Source: Pigmentiphaga sp.
Lineage (GTDB): Bacteria; Pseudomonadota; Gammaproteobacteria; Burkholderiales; Burkholderiaceae_B
Length of the DNA stretch: 64,000 nucleotides
Direction: 5' to 3'
Assembly: GCA_023228945.1 (NCBI GenBank)
Contig: JALOAI010000001.1
Location: forward strand, 62,001 to 126,000
The notes below the pieces were generated by a model. That model saw only the letters and a list, made by a program, of their open reading frames with translations, was not told the DNA's origin and did no database searches. Position numbers and translations under genes: made by a program. Below are positions 1-11,465 of the stretch, piece after piece (position 1 is the first letter of the stretch; every line of letters begins with the position of its first letter).

Positions 1-3000
1 GGGCGGCTACGACCTCGAACTGTGGCGCAACACCGACCGGCTCAAGGCGCATCACATCCATTTCCAGCCCGGCGTCAATGAAGACCTCGCCGCCACCGCG
101 ATCTGGGGTTCGCAATATATCGGCACATTTCAGGGCGCGCGCTACGACGGCGTGTTCGGCATCTGGTACGGCAAGACGCCGGGAGTCGATCGCAGCGCCG
201 ACGCGCTGCGCCACGCCAACGGCGCGGGCACCTCGCCCCACGGCGGCGTGCTGGCCCTGTGCGGCGACGATCACGGCGCCAAGTCGTCCACCCAGGCCGC
301 GCAGTCCGATTACATCCTGGCGGCGGTTGGCATCCCGGTGCTGTATCCCGCCAACGTGCAGGAGATCCTCGACTTCGGCCTGCACGGCATCGCCATGAGC
401 CGCTATACCGGCTGTTGGGTGGGTCTCAAGCTGGTTACCGACGTGGTCGAAAGCGCCTGTACGGTAGAGCTGGGTGCGGTGCGCACCGGGGTAAACCTGC
501 CTGAGGAACCGGCAGAGGGCGTTTCGATCCGCGCGGTCGATCCGCCGCTGAACCAGGAGGCCCGGCTCTATCAACAAAAGCTGCCGATGGCGCTGGCCTA
601 TGCCAGGGCCAATGGCCTCGACCGCATCGTCATCCAGCCCGAGCGCCCACGCCTGGGCATCATCACCGCCGGCAAGGCCTATGCCGACACCCGGCAGGCC
701 CTGCACGAGCTGGGGCTGGACGATGCGGCGGCCGCCGCCGCGGGCGTCCGCCTGCTCAAGTTGGGCATGGTCTGGCCGCTGGAGCCGGAGATCGTGCGCG
801 AGTTCGCCGAAGGCCTCGAGACCATTCTGGTGATCGAGGAGAAACGCGCCCTGATCGAAGACCAGCTCAAGGCCTTGTTATTCGATCTGCTGCCCGGGCG
901 GGCGATCCGGGTCGTTGGCAAGCACGCCGCCACGCCCAGCTGGGGCCGGGCGGGTGCCGGCGTCCTGCCGGCGGTTGGCGAACTGCAGCCGGGCCGGATC
1001 GCCGCGTTGGCGGCGGGGTTGCTGGGGCTGGAGCACCAACAGGCAGCCGCCGCGGGCGAGACGCAAGCTCCCGGGCCGGTACGCCTGCCGAGCTTCTGCT
1101 CGGGATGTCCGCACAATACCTCCACCAAGGTGCCGCAGGGCAGCCGGGCCCTGGCGGGCATTGGCTGCCACGGTATCGCCATGATGCAGCAGCCCGGCAT
1201 CACCGGGAACATTTCGCACATGGGCGGCGAAGGCGTCATGTGGGTCGGGCAGGCGCCGTTCACCGACGAAAAGCATCTCTTCGCCAATCTGGGCGATGGC
1301 ACGTATTTTCATTCGGGCATCCTGGCCATCCGGCAAGCGGTGGCGGCGCGGGTCCCGATCACCTATAAGCTGCTGGTCAATGGCTTCGTCTCGATGACCG
1401 GCGGCCAGCCGATCGAGGGCGAGCTGAGCGTTCCGCAAATGGCGGCCGAGCTGGTGGCCGAAGGCGTGGGCCGCCTGATCGTGGTGGCCGACGACCCCGA
1501 GCGTTACCAGGGCGTGGCGCTGCCCGCCGGCGTACGGGTGGAACCCCGGCATCGGCTGGACGCCGTACAGCGCGAACTGCGCGAGTTCCCCCGGGTGTCG
1601 GTGCTCATCTACGACCAGATGTGCGCCACCGAACGCCGGCGGCTGCGCAAACGCGGCAAGTACCCCGACCCCGAGCGGCGCACCTTCATCAATCCCGAGG
1701 TGTGCGAAGGCTGCGGCGATTGTTCCGTGAAGTCCAACTGCATGTCGGTGGAGCCGCTGGAAACCGAACTGGGGCGCAAGCGGCGTATCAATCAATCCAG
1801 CTGCAACAAGGATTTTTCCTGCCTCGAAGGTTTTTGTCCGAGCTTCGTCACCATCGAGGGCGGCCGCTTACGCAAAGGCAAGTCGGCCGAGGGAGAAAGG
1901 GTGGCGGCTCCCGATCCCCGCGCGCTACCGGCGCCGCGGCTGCCCGTGTTGAGCGAAGAGACGCGGGCGGTGCTGATCACCGGCATCGGAGGCACCGGGG
2001 TGATCACGGTCGGCGCGATTCTGGCGCAGGCGGCGCATCTCGATGGGTTGGCTGTCAGCACGCTGGATCTCACCGGCTTGTCGCAAAAGTATGGCGCGGT
2101 CATGTCGCACGTGCGGCTGGCGCGTCGTCCCGAGCAACTGCGTACGGCTCGGCTGGCGGCCGGCGAGGCCGATGTGCTGATCGGTTGCGATCTCGTGGTA
2201 AGCGCGGGTGACGAGGCCATCAGCCGCTTGTCCCGCGCGCGGGCGAACGCGGTGATCAACGACGAGCTGGCCCCAACCAGCGACTTCCTGCGCCAGCGCG
2301 ATTGGCACCTCGAGCCAGCCGCTTTGCTGGCGCGCTTGCGCGATGCCATGCCCTCCGGAGGAGCGCTGCGCGCGGTTCCCGCCACCCGACTGGCCACCAC
2401 CCTGATGGGCGACGCGATCGGTGCCAATATCCTGCTGCTGGGCTATGCCTGGCAGCAAGGCTGGGTGCCGGTGTCGGAGGCCGCCATTTTGCGCGCGATC
2501 GAGCTCAATGGCGTCAGTGTGGCGCTCAATCAGCAGGCCTTCGCCTGGGGGCGGCAACTGGCCGTGGAACCCGAGGCCGTCTTGCGCCATCTACGGGCGG
2601 GGCAGGTGATGACCTTCGTCAAGCCGCCGCTGCAGCGCGTGGAAGACATCGTCAAAGACCGGATGGCGCGCCTGGCGGCCTACCAGAACGCCGCCTACGC
2701 CCGGCGTTACCAGACGCTGGTGGAACGCGTGCGCCAGGCGACGGAAGACGTGGCCGACGACGCCTCGCTCGCGCGCACCGTGGCCCGTCAATACTATCGC
2801 CTGCTCGCGCACAAAGACGAATACGAAGTGGCCCGGCTGTTCCGGGATCCCGCCTTCCGGCAGCAACTGGACGGCGTGTTCGAAGGAGACTACACGGTTC
2901 GCGCCCACCTGGCGGCCTGGCCGCTGGCGCGGCGCGATCCGGTAACCGGCCAATGGCGCAAGCGCGAGCTGGGGCCGTGGATCTGGCCGCTGATGGGCGG

Positions 3001-3295
3001 CCTGGCGCGCTGGCGGCGCTGGCGCGGTACGTGGCTGGATCCTTTCCGCCACAGCGCCGAGCGGCGGCTGGCCAACGCTCTGCTGGTCGATTATGAGGCC
3101 GATATCGAGCGGCTCTTGACCGGGCTGGCGCCGGGCCGCTTGGAGCTGGCCCGCGAGATCGCGGACTGGCCGGCCGAGGTGCGGGGTTACGGCCACGTGC
3201 GCGAAGCCGCCGCGGCCGTGGCTCGCGAGCGGCGCACCGAGCTATGGCGGCGCTGGGAGCAGGGGCCCGTGCGCTGCGAATCCTTGGCGGCGTAG
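1..3295 (+). CDS. indolepyruvate ferredoxin oxidoreductase, fused alpha-beta form (5' truncated)
   Basis: Oxidises aryl-pyruvates such as indolepyruvate to the acyl-CoA, passing electrons to ferredoxin; cytoplasmic, aromatic amino acid catabolism. The frame is open from base 2, so the start lies left of the window; about 1,097 residues are visible, near the full length of fused IorA-IorB proteins (about 1,150-1,200). Visible order: the end of the pyrimidine-binding half, a thiamine-diphosphate domain (about 1090-1560, with SFCSGCPHNTSTK), ferredoxin-type cysteines (about 1699-1860, CEGCGDCSVKSNC then CLEGFC), the gamma-type domain (about 1965-2540, GIGGTGVITVG) and the C-terminal extension typical of the fused form. 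It converges on the TetR gene. Substrate preference cannot be read from sequence. Confidence 0.95.
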   Translation, partial: GGYDLELWRNTDRLKAHHIHFQPGVNEDLAATAIWGSQYIGTFQGARYDGVFGIWYGKTPGVDRSADALRHANGAGTSPHGGVLALCGDDHGAKSSTQAAQSDYILAAVGIPVLYPANVQEILDFGLHGIAMSRYTGCWVGLKLVTDVVESACTVELGAVRTGVNLPEEPAEGVSIRAVDPPLNQEARLYQQKLPMALAYARANGLDRIVIQPERPRLGIITAGKAYADTRQALHELGLDDAAAAAAGVRLLKLGMVWPLEPEIVREFAEGLETILVIEEKRALIEDQLKALLFDLLPGRAIRVVGKHAATPSWGRAGAGVLPAVGELQPGRIAALAAGLLGLEHQQAAAAGETQAPGPVRLPSFCSGCPHNTSTKVPQGSRALAGIGCHGIAMMQQPGITGNISHMGGEGVMWVGQAPFTDEKHLFANLGDGTYFHSGILAIRQAVAARVPITYKLLVNGFVSMTGGQPIEGELSVPQMAAELVAEGVGRLIVVADDPERYQGVALPAGVRVEPRHRLDAVQRELREFPRVSVLIYDQMCATERRRLRKRGKYPDPERRTFINPEVCEGCGDCSVKSNCMSVEPLETELGRKRRINQSSCNKDFSCLEGFCPSFVTIEGGRLRKGKSAEGERVAAPDPRALPAPRLPVLSEETRAVLITGIGGTGVITVGAILAQAAHLDGLAVSTLDLTGLSQKYGAVMSHVRLARRPEQLRTARLAAGEADVLIGCDLVVSAGDEAISRLSRARANAVINDELAPTSDFLRQRDWHLEPAALLARLRDAMPSGGALRAVPATRLATTLMGDAIGANILLLGYAWQQGWVPVSEAAILRAIELNGVSVALNQQAFAWGRQLAVEPEAVLRHLRAGQVMTFVKPPLQRVEDIVKDRMARLAAYQNAAYARRYQTLVERVRQATEDVADDASLARTVARQYYRLLAHKDEYEVARLFRDPAFRQQLDGVFEGDYTVRAHLAAWPLARRDPVTGQWRKRELGPWIWPLMGGLARWRRWRGTWLDPFRHSAERRLANALLVDYEADIERLLTGLAPGRLELAREIADWPAEVRGYGHVREAAAAVARERRTELWRRWEQGPVRCESLAA

Positions 3296-3313
3296 CTGGC
3301 GCCGCCGTGCGAC

Positions 3314-3979
3314 TCAGCGTTTGCGCCGTGGCGGCTTGGCGGGGGCGGCGCTGCGCAGCGCCGCCTCGCAGCGCAGGCGGATGGTGTGACTGAGATTATC
3401 CAGCAGAGGATCGAAATACTCGGGAGGCTGGCCGAACGTCAGGAGCAAGCCCATCCCGCGCAGCGTCGAAAACACCATATCGGCAAAACCCTCGGCATCG
3501 GCATCGGACGCAAGCTCGGGGAAAACGGCCAGGAAGTGATCCAGAGAACGCTGCCGCAACTGGACTCTTTCCCGCGCGATATGTTGCCGAAGCTCGGGCT
3601 CATAGCGCATGCCAAGGATGACGCTCCACATGGCGACGTAGCGCGGCTGGGAGTACATCCGTGCCCAGGCGCTGCGCACGGCCTCGTGCGCGCGCTCGGA
3701 CAGGGCCGGGGAGGTGGCGGACCAGACGGCGACTTCCCCGTACTGGTCGTCGGCATGCACGAGTTCGGTCGCCGCGTGCTGGATCAGCGAGGCTTTGTTC
3801 GTAAAGTGGTGCTGCAGCGCGCCCGGCGTGACACCGGCTGCCTTGGCGATCTCGAACATCGACGCGGCTTGCAGGCCTTTGGTGTCGATCACTTCGATTG
3901 CCGCCGCAATAATCTGCTTTTGCGTGGCCTGGCTGCGTTCGGCATGACTGCGGCGTGGCGCCGCGGGGGAGCGTGACAT
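3314..3979 (-). CDS. TetR/AcrR family transcriptional regulator
   Basis: Predicted DNA-binding repressor of 221 residues. The N-terminal helix-turn-helix is clear (AAGVTPGALQHHFTNKASL, about residues 38-58), followed by an all-helical ligand-binding region typical of TetR proteins and a basic tail (KPPRRKR). The open frame extends further upstream, but the ATG at 3979 gives a normal-length TetR protein beginning just before the HTH, so that start is chosen. It lies 137 nt downstream of a Bug protein gene on the same strand, at the end of the aldolase-SDR-Bug set. It is a good candidate for the protein that binds the perfect palindrome at 6697-6720, which is an inference from position only. 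Confidence 0.85.
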   Translation of the reverse strand: MSRSPAAPRRSHAERSQATQKQIIAAAIEVIDTKGLQAASMFEIAKAAGVTPGALQHHFTNKASLIQHAATELVHADDQYGEVAVWSATSPALSERAHEAVRSAWARMYSQPRYVAMWSVILGMRYEPELRQHIARERVQLRQRSLDHFLAVFPELASDADAEGFADMVFSTLRGMGLLLTFGQPPEYFDPLLDNLSHTIRLRCEAALRSAAPAKPPRRKR

Positions 3980-4116
3980 AGGGACGAAAGAAAATGGCGC
4001 GGCAAGGACGCGCCATCTTAGCAGTTCGGCTCTTTGCGGCCGCTCAAGATATGCCGGGCGCTCCCCGGCTTCTGGCTCGTCTCCGGGGCGACGCGCGGCG
4101 GCGGGTTCGCAGGGGC

Positions 4117-5127
4117 TCAGGAATCGGCTCGGAAGCCAACCTCGCGGACGATCGGCGCCCAGCGTTCCGTGTCGCTCTGAAGCAGATCGGCCAGCTCTTG
4201 CGGTGTCGAAGTCTTGGCCTCCATGCCCATGGTGGCCAGCGACTGGATGGTATCGGGGTGGGAGAACGCCGCGACGACCGCGGCGTTGGCCCGTTTGAGC
4301 GTGTCGGCATCCGCATGGGGCGGCATGTAGATGCCGTACCACTCGGAATAGGCGAAGTCTTTCTGGCCTTGCTCGACCAGGGTGGGCACGTCGGGAGCGA
4401 ATCGACTGCGCTCCGCGCCAGTGACGGCAAGCATGCGATAGCCGGGATGCCCGATGAAACGCTGGATGTCCCCAACTGGGCCGATAACGGCCGGCAGGTG
4501 CCCGCCCACCACGTCCTGGATCGCGGGTTGGGTGCCGCGATAGGCGACGTGGGTCAGCTCCAGGCCGTTGGCGCGCCCGAGCAGAACGCCGATGAAATGC
4601 GGTACGGCGCCTGCGGCGGGGCCGCCAAAGCTGGCTTGGTCGGGATGCGCTTTCGTCCAGTCCAGGAAATCCGCCAGGCTTTGTACCTCTGCCGGAACGG
4701 CGGGGCCGATCGCCAGGGCGAAATCGAAAGTGCAGGCCAGCGACACCAGCGTGAGGTCCGTCACGGGATCGTAGGGCAGCTTGCCATAGGTATGGGGATA
4801 AATGCCCAGCATCGACATCGGCGTTTGCAGCAGAGTGCCGCCGTTCGCGGACTGCCCCACGACATACTGGACGGCGATCTGCGCGCCGGCGCCGGTACGG
4901 TTCTCAACCACGCCGGTCTTGGCATATCCATCTTGCGCCAGACGATCCGCCAGGTTGCGGGCGGTGACGTCCGAGGTGCTGCCGGCGGGAAAACCGCAAA
5001 CGACCTTGACGATATCCTGGCCCGCCGCCTTCTGCGCGAGTGCGGAGAACGAACCGAGAGGCAGGAGCGATGCCGCCGACCATTGCATGAGGCGGCGGCG
5101 CTGGGGGCTGGGAGGGAGGGTTTTCAC
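4117..5127 (-). CDS. Bug-family tripartite tricarboxylate transporter substrate-binding protein
   Basis: Periplasmic solute receptor of the Bug/TctC family (336 residues, the usual size). The GTG at 5127 is chosen because AAGGAG lies 8-9 nt upstream; ATG alternatives further up lack such a site. The N-terminus has an RRR stretch, a hydrophobic segment and an ALAQ signal-cleavage region. The body shows family landmarks: VCGFPAGSTSDVTARNLAD, VVENRTGAGAQIA, the THVAYRGTQPAIQDVVGG segment and a C-terminal WAPIVREVGF. No TctA or TctB membrane partner is nearby. It lies 34 nt downstream of an SDR gene and probably shares its transcript, so its ligand may be the substrate of the aldolase-like/SDR pair. 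Confidence 0.93.
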   Translation of the reverse strand: MKTLPPSPQRRRLMQWSAASLLPLGSFSALAQKAAGQDIVKVVCGFPAGSTSDVTARNLADRLAQDGYAKTGVVENRTGAGAQIAVQYVVGQSANGGTLLQTPMSMLGIYPHTYGKLPYDPVTDLTLVSLACTFDFALAIGPAVPAEVQSLADFLDWTKAHPDQASFGGPAAGAVPHFIGVLLGRANGLELTHVAYRGTQPAIQDVVGGHLPAVIGPVGDIQRFIGHPGYRMLAVTGAERSRFAPDVPTLVEQGQKDFAYSEWYGIYMPPHADADTLKRANAAVVAAFSHPDTIQSLATMGMEAKTSTPQELADLLQSDTERWAPIVREVGFRADS

Positions 5128-5161
5128 TGTGAAGGTCTCCTTGGGTGTCAGAAGGGCGTGG

Positions 5162-5911
5162 TCAGCCACGTCCCACGAGGGGCATGGCGGTGGCCATGAG
5201 GGTTTGGAACAACACGTTGGCCTGCGGGGGAAGATTGGCCATGTGCAGGATGGCATCGCCAACGAGCGCCACGTCCATCATGGGTTCGGGCCTGAGTTCG
5301 CCATTGGCCTGCGGCACGCCGCGGCTCATGGCCGCCACCATGTCGGTGGCGGCATTGCCGATATCGATCTGGCCCACGGCGATGTCGTGGCGTCGGCCTT
5401 CCAGCGCCGCGGCCTTGGTCATGCCGGTGACGGCATGTTTGGTGGCGGTATAGGGGAGCGTGTCGGGACGGGGCGCATGCGCGGCCAGCGAACCATTGTT
5501 GATGATGCGCCCACCGCGCGGCGCCTGGGCGCTCATGAGCCGAAAGGCAGCCTGGAGGCACAGAAACATGCCGGTCAGATTGGTGGCGACGACCTGCTGC
5601 CAAGCCGTGAACGAGATATCCGCGATGGGCTGCGAGGTGCCGCTGATGCCGGCGTTGTTGAAGAGCAGATCCAGCCGCCCGAAACGCTGGACGACCGCAT
5701 CGAACAAGGCGTCAACCTCGGCGGGCTGGGTGACGTCGGTGGTGACGACGAGCACGGTGTCGCCGAGGCCGTGTTCGCGCGCCACGGCCTCCAGCGGCTC
5801 GCGCCGCCTGCCGGCCAGCACCACCTGCCAGCCGCCCGTGAGCAGGGAGCGCGCCGCGGCGCGGCCGATGCCCGTGCCCGCGCCGGTAACCAATGCGGTG
5901 CGAGGCGTCAT
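5162..5911 (-). CDS. short-chain dehydrogenase/reductase (SDR)
   Basis: NAD(P)-dependent oxidoreductase of 249 residues, classical SDR size. Rossmann glycine motif TGAGTGIG is at residues 9-16, NNAG near residue 90, and the catalytic Tyr-Lys is in PYTATKHA. The ATG at 5911 overlaps the TGA of the upstream aldolase-like gene (shared bases 5908-5911), a strong sign of translational coupling. It is followed after 34 nt by a Bug receptor. The substrate is unknown; context suggests oxidation or reduction of a hydroxy or keto compound that the neighbouring aldolase-like protein also handles. Confidence 0.92.
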   Translation of the reverse strand: MTPRTALVTGAGTGIGRAAARSLLTGGWQVVLAGRRREPLEAVAREHGLGDTVLVVTTDVTQPAEVDALFDAVVQRFGRLDLLFNNAGISGTSQPIADISFTAWQQVVATNLTGMFLCLQAAFRLMSAQAPRGGRIINNGSLAAHAPRPDTLPYTATKHAVTGMTKAAALEGRRHDIAVGQIDIGNAATDMVAAMSRGVPQANGELRPEPMMDVALVGDAILHMANLPPQANVLFQTLMATAMPLVGRG

Positions 5912-6678
5912 GCGTCGTATCCCGGATTGACCCGGTCGAGCCGGCGCAGCAGGGCCGGCCAAGCCTGTTGACCGCGGGAGACTCCGCCATCCATCAAGTC
6001 GACGGCTGCGGACACGCCTTGCAGGACTTCGGCGGGGATCATCGTCAGCTCGCCGCCGGATTGTGCCGCCAATTGAATCTGGCAGGCGCTTTCCAGCGTA
6101 TACATATTCATGAAGGCATCCGCGATGGTCGGCCCGACGGCCAGTAAACCGTGGTTGCGCAGAATGAGGCATTGATTGGAACCTAGATCGTGCTGCAGAC
6201 GAGCTTGCTCTTCTTCATGAACGGCAACGCCTTCGTAGGTATGGTAGCCAAGCGAATCCAGCAGCAGCGTTGCCTGCTGCGAGATTGGCAGGATGCCTTG
6301 CCGCTGCGCGCTGACGGCAACGCCGGCCCGCGTATGGGTATGAATGACGCAAGTCGCGTCTTCCCGCGCCGAATGGACGGCGGAGTGGATGATGAAGCCG
6401 GCGCGATTTACATGAAAGGGCGAAGCGCTCAGTTGCCTGCCCTCGGCATCGATCTTGATCAAAGAAGACGCCGTGATCTCTTCGAACAGAAGGCCATAAG
6501 GGTTGATGAGAAATTCGGGCTGACCGTTGCTGCCGGCCTCCGGCAGCTTGGCGCTGATATGGGTAAAGATGAGATCGGTCCAGCCATACAGCGCGGCCAG
6601 ACGGTAGCAAGCCGCGAGATCGACGCGTAGCGCCCATTCCGACTGACTGACGATCTCCTTCACAGAGGCGATTTTCAT
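5908..6678 (-). CDS. class II aldolase/adducin family protein
   Basis: Zinc-dependent aldolase, epimerase or decarboxylase-type fold (256 residues). Candidate metal ligands are visible in [12 protein letters not shown] and in NHGLLAVG near the middle; FTHISAKLP near residue 39 and [10 protein letters not shown] match the family's phosphate/substrate region. The family includes fuculose-phosphate aldolases, ribulose-phosphate epimerases and decarboxylating dehydratases, so the reaction cannot be fixed. First gene of the leftward set aldolase-SDR-Bug-TetR. The start ATG at 6678 lies just downstream of a perfect palindrome (6697-6720), placing a likely operator over its promoter. Confidence 0.9.
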   Translation of the reverse strand: MKIASVKEIVSQSEWALRVDLAACYRLAALYGWTDLIFTHISAKLPEAGSNGQPEFLINPYGLLFEEITASSLIKIDAEGRQLSASPFHVNRAGFIIHSAVHSAREDATCVIHTHTRAGVAVSAQRQGILPISQQATLLLDSLGYHTYEGVAVHEEEQARLQHDLGSNQCLILRNHGLLAVGPTIADAFMNMYTLESACQIQLAAQSGGELTMIPAEVLQGVSAAVDLMDGGVSRGQQAWPALLRRLDRVNPGYDA

Positions 6679-6696
6679 GATTCTCCCTTCCTGAAA

Positions 6697-6720
6697 TATA
6701 CAATATAGGTGTATTGTATA
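6697..6720. promoter_or_regulatory. perfect 9-6-9 palindromic operator candidate
   Basis: TATACAATA and TATTGTATA are exact reverse complements separated by six bases. The site lies 18 bp upstream of the aldolase-like start and about 240 bp upstream of the divergent 2-hydroxy-acid dehydrogenase start, in an AT-rich patch unlike the surrounding sequence. Position and symmetry fit a TetR- or GntR-type dimer site; the TetR protein encoded at 3314-3979 is the nearest candidate. Confidence 0.7.
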
Positions 6721-6959
6721 ATTATTTTTCAGGTTGCTGATTCAAGGGTTTTCCCTCGTAACGCAATTCGACGATGCAGCGGTGAAGTCAGGCAAGGATG
6801 ACGGGAGGACCGACGGCTTTTCACTCCTCCAGCGCATTCCGGCATGGCGAGGGCGGGCGCTGCGGCACTCAAGAGGCGTTGAGTACCGCCGAAGGGCGGC
6901 ATAAGCGACGATCAACTGGGCCGCAGCTCTTCATGAGGGCTGAAGATCTGGGAGACGCC

Positions 6960-8186
6960 ATGACGGCGACGCAAGAAAAAGACGGGACTGGTACGCTGAA
7001 GAGGCGCAAGCCTGATGCCGGACCCCAAACGACGAAGGGCAGGGCCGGCCGATTTGACGCCTGTGCCGATGCCGAGGACTTCAGGGTAAGGGCGTCTCGC
7101 CGCCTGCCCCGAATGGTGTTCGACTATATCGACGGGGCCGCGGGCCGTGAATCGACCGCGGACCGCAACCTCTCCGCTTTACGGAAGGTGGCCTTATGTC
7201 CGAATATTCTGCAGGACGTATCGCGGGTCGATACCTCCTGCCGGTTGTTCGGCCAACCGTCCCGCTTGCCAATCGTGATCGCCCCGACCGGCCTGAACGG
7301 CGCCTATTGGCATCAAGGCGACCTCGCGCTGGCGCGGGCGGCCAAGGCCTCGGGTATTCCGTTCGTCATGAGCACGGCGGCCTGCGTCACCTTGGACGAC
7401 ATGCACCGAACCGCGGGGCCGCTGCGCTGGTTCCAACTCTACATGTTCAAGGATAAGGCGCTGGCATTGTCCTTGCTGGAGCGGGTGTGGCAATACGGCT
7501 TCGAGGTGCTGGAGTTGACGGTCGACACGCCGGTCGGCGGCTATCGCAACCGGGACATCCGCAACGGCTTCTCGCTTCCGTTTCGCTGGTCATTGCCCAA
7601 GTTATGGGATGTGGCGCGCCATCCCCGCTGGACGGCACAGATGCTGGCCGGAGGGCTGCCGACCCTGAAGCTGTTCGCCGAAGTCGTCGGCCCCATTCCT
7701 GCGGGAGAAACGATCACCGCCGTCATGAACCAGCAGCTTAGCTCGACGTTCGACTGGCAGGATCTGGCATGGCTGCGGCGGCATTGGCCCGGCAAATTGG
7801 TCCTCAAAGGCGTGGGCTGCGCCGCGCATGCCGTGGCGGCGCAGCGAGAAGGAATCGATGGCGTCGTCGTGTCCAACCACGGCGGTAGGCAATTGGATGG
7901 CAGCGTCTCGAGCGTCGAGTCGCTGCCGGAGATCGTGCAGGCTGTCGGCGGCGGCATGGTCATCCTGATCGACAGTGGCTTCCGGTCCGGGACCGACGTG
8001 GCCAAAGCCATCGCCTTGGGAGCCGATGGCGTGCAGTTGGGCCGGGCGGTTCTCTACGCCTTGGCGGCCGGTGGCGAGGCCGCCGTTCGTCGGATGCTGG
8101 ACATCATGAGGGTGGAGCTGCACAGCGCCATGGCCATGACCGGTAGCACCGGGATTGCCGCGCTGCGCGGCAAGGCCACCGCCTGA
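6960..8186 (+). CDS. FMN-dependent alpha-hydroxy-acid dehydrogenase (lactate/mandelate dehydrogenase-like)
   Basis: Oxidises an L-2-hydroxy acid to the 2-keto acid using FMN (408 residues). Family marks: FDYIDGAAGRE near the N-terminus, PIVIAPTGLNG, FQLYMFKD, the catalytic-histidine motif VSNHGGRQLD, and the FMN phosphate region DSGFRSGTDVAKAIALGADGV. The insert around residues 200-250 rich in Arg/Trp/Leu (FRWSLPKLW, HPRW) resembles the membrane-docking segment of mandelate dehydrogenase, so electrons may go to the respiratory chain (inference). ATG 6960 is chosen because GGGAG precedes it at 5-6 nt; upstream in-frame starts lack a site. Divergent from the aldolase-SDR-Bug set, with the palindrome at 6697-6720 between them. 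Confidence 0.92.
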   Translation: MTATQEKDGTGTLKRRKPDAGPQTTKGRAGRFDACADAEDFRVRASRRLPRMVFDYIDGAAGRESTADRNLSALRKVALCPNILQDVSRVDTSCRLFGQPSRLPIVIAPTGLNGAYWHQGDLALARAAKASGIPFVMSTAACVTLDDMHRTAGPLRWFQLYMFKDKALALSLLERVWQYGFEVLELTVDTPVGGYRNRDIRNGFSLPFRWSLPKLWDVARHPRWTAQMLAGGLPTLKLFAEVVGPIPAGETITAVMNQQLSSTFDWQDLAWLRRHWPGKLVLKGVGCAAHAVAAQREGIDGVVVSNHGGRQLDGSVSSVESLPEIVQAVGGGMVILIDSGFRSGTDVAKAIALGADGVQLGRAVLYALAAGGEAAVRRMLDIMRVELHSAMAMTGSTGIAALRGKATA

Positions 8187-8335
8187 GCAACGGAGGCCCG
8201 CCGCCCTTGGACAGACATCACGGGGAATGCCGGACCAAGCGCGGTAGTCGCAAGCTGGCCGCTACACGATCTGTTTGACGCCGGGAATCGCCGGACGAGA
8301 CACCGCCGGCATGGATGGCTCCCTGCGGATGCGTC

Positions 8336-9166
8336 CTAAACCTCCCGCCTCGCCGCCTCGATGGCATCGCGCGTGGCCCGGGCGGCCTCGGCGGCGGCGG
8401 CGCGCCAGTCGTCGCCCGGCGCATACAGGATGGCGCGCGACGAGTTGATGAGCAAGCCATCGCCGGCGGCGTTGCGGCCAGCCTTGACGCTGGCCGCCAC
8501 ATCGCCGCCCTGGGCGCCGATGCCGGGCACCAGCACCGGGACGTCGTCGCCCACGCGGGCGCGCACGCGCGCCAGCTCATCGGGATAGGTGGCACCCACC
8601 ACCAGGCCCAATTGGCCGGCGGGTGCGCCGCGCTGCCACGGGCCGGCGGCCAGCTCGGCCACGCGCAGGTACAAGGGATCGCCCTCGACTTCGAGGAACT
8701 GCAGGTCGGAGCCGCCGGGGTTGGACGTGCGGCAGAGCACGAACACCCCGCGGTCGCGCCATTGCAGATAAGGGGCGATCGAATCGAAACCCATATACGG
8801 ATTGACCGTGACCGCGTGCGCCTGATAGCGCTCGAAGGCTTCTCGGGCGTACTGCGTGGCGGTGGCGCCGATGTCGCCGCGCTTGGCATCGAGCACCAGG
8901 GCGAGATGGGGGTGCTGCTCGCGAATGTAGGTGCAAAGGGCTTCCAGCTGGCCTTCGGCGCGCAGGGCGGCAAAGTAGGCGATCTGGGGCTTGAACGCCG
9001 CGGCATAGGGCGCGGTGAGATCGACGATCTCGCGGCAGAAGCGAAGAATGGCGTCGGGTTCGTCGCGCAGCTCGGCGGGCAGGCGCGCGAGATCGGGGTC
9101 GAGGCCGACGGTGAGCAGGGAGCCCTGGCGCTGCCAGGCATCTTGGAGATGGGAATAAAAGGACAT
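8336..9166 (-). CDS. pyrF: orotidine 5'-phosphate decarboxylase (type 2)
   Basis: Last step of UMP synthesis: decarboxylates OMP. 276 residues, normal for the longer PyrF subfamily. The catalytic array LDAKRGDIG is at residues 92-100 (Asp93, Lys95, Asp98), with FKPQIAYF upstream and NPYMGFDSI downstream. The frame is open further upstream but MSFYSHL at 9166 matches the normal family N-terminus. Monocistronic: groL lies upstream on the same strand but is separated by a clear terminator (9276-9302) and a dispersed hairpin (9201-9234). Confidence 0.96.
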   Translation of the reverse strand: MSFYSHLQDAWQRQGSLLTVGLDPDLARLPAELRDEPDAILRFCREIVDLTAPYAAAFKPQIAYFAALRAEGQLEALCTYIREQHPHLALVLDAKRGDIGATATQYAREAFERYQAHAVTVNPYMGFDSIAPYLQWRDRGVFVLCRTSNPGGSDLQFLEVEGDPLYLRVAELAAGPWQRGAPAGQLGLVVGATYPDELARVRARVGDDVPVLVPGIGAQGGDVAASVKAGRNAAGDGLLINSSRAILYAPGDDWRAAAAEAARATRDAIEAARREV

Positions 9167-9200
9167 GGGGCGGGCGGCGGGGCTCTGTAGGGGACAAAAG

Positions 9201-9234
9201 AATGGGGTCTGGCCCCGAAAGGACAGACCCCATT
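9201..9234. repeat. intergenic 11-bp inverted repeat (hairpin)
   Basis: AATGGGGTCTG and CAGACCCCATT form a perfect 11-bp stem around a 12-base loop, directly upstream of pyrF. Hairpins built on the GGGGTCTG core are, from general knowledge, frequent between genes in Bordetella and relatives. No T run follows on either strand, so it is not a standard terminator. Confidence 0.65.
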
Positions 9235-9275
9235 GTAAGACAGTGCGATGGCGGGAGAACCTGGAGATCTGCCGC

Positions 9276-9302
9276 AAAAAGCTCCGGGCGGCAACCCGGA
9301 GC
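9276..9302 (-). terminator. Rho-independent terminator of groL
   Basis: On the minus strand GCTCCGGG pairs perfectly with CCCGGAGC around a six-base loop, followed directly by five T residues (A run at 9276-9280 on the plus strand). It begins 41 nt after the groL stop codon. Confidence 0.9.
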
Positions 9303-9342
9303 GATGCGGCGGACAGGTTCTTCCGGCCGGCGGCGGACTGGT

Positions 9343-11085
<1,743 letters not shown>

Positions 11086-11373
11086 TTACTCGACGACAGC
11101 CAGGATTTCGTCTTCGCGGATGACCAGGACTTCTTCGCCATCGACCTTCACGGTCTGGCCGGCGTACTTGCCGAACAGAACCTTATCGCCGGGCTTGACG
11201 TCCATCGGGGCCAGCTTGCCATCTTCGCCGCGCTTGCCGGGGCCGACAGCGACGACTTCACCCTGATCGGGCTTCTCGGCGGCGCTTTCCGGAATAACGA
11301 TGCCCGAGGCGGTTTTGCGCTCGTTGTCCAGGCGCTTGACGATCACGCGATCATGCAGGGGACGGAGGGCCAT
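11086..11373 (-). CDS. groES: co-chaperonin GroES (10 kDa)
   Basis: Lid of the GroEL chamber, 95 residues, full length. Family motifs: [14 protein letters not shown] at the N-terminus, the mobile loop ([11 protein letters not shown]), and [15 protein letters not shown]. The ATG at 11373 has AGGAG upstream. First gene of groES-groL; the leader carries a perfect CIRCE element overlapping the promoter. Confidence 0.99.
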   Translation of the reverse strand: MALRPLHDRVIVKRLDNERKTASGIVIPESAAEKPDQGEVVAVGPGKRGEDGKLAPMDVKPGDKVLFGKYAGQTVKVDGEEVLVIREDEILAVVE

Positions 11374-11438
11374 ACAGACTCCTGTTGGTTGATGAAGGAC
11401 TAGGAAAAAGGGGTAAAGCGTCGTGAGCGAATGCGCTG

Positions 11439-11465
11439 TTAGCACTCACCACAACTGAGTGCTAA
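11439..11465. promoter_or_regulatory. CIRCE element (HrcA operator)
   Basis: TTAGCACTC-N9-GAGTGCTAA, a perfect match to the CIRCE consensus, starting 66 bp upstream of the groES start and adjoining the -10 box. CIRCE is the binding site of the heat-shock repressor HrcA; hrcA itself is not in this window. Confidence 0.97.
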
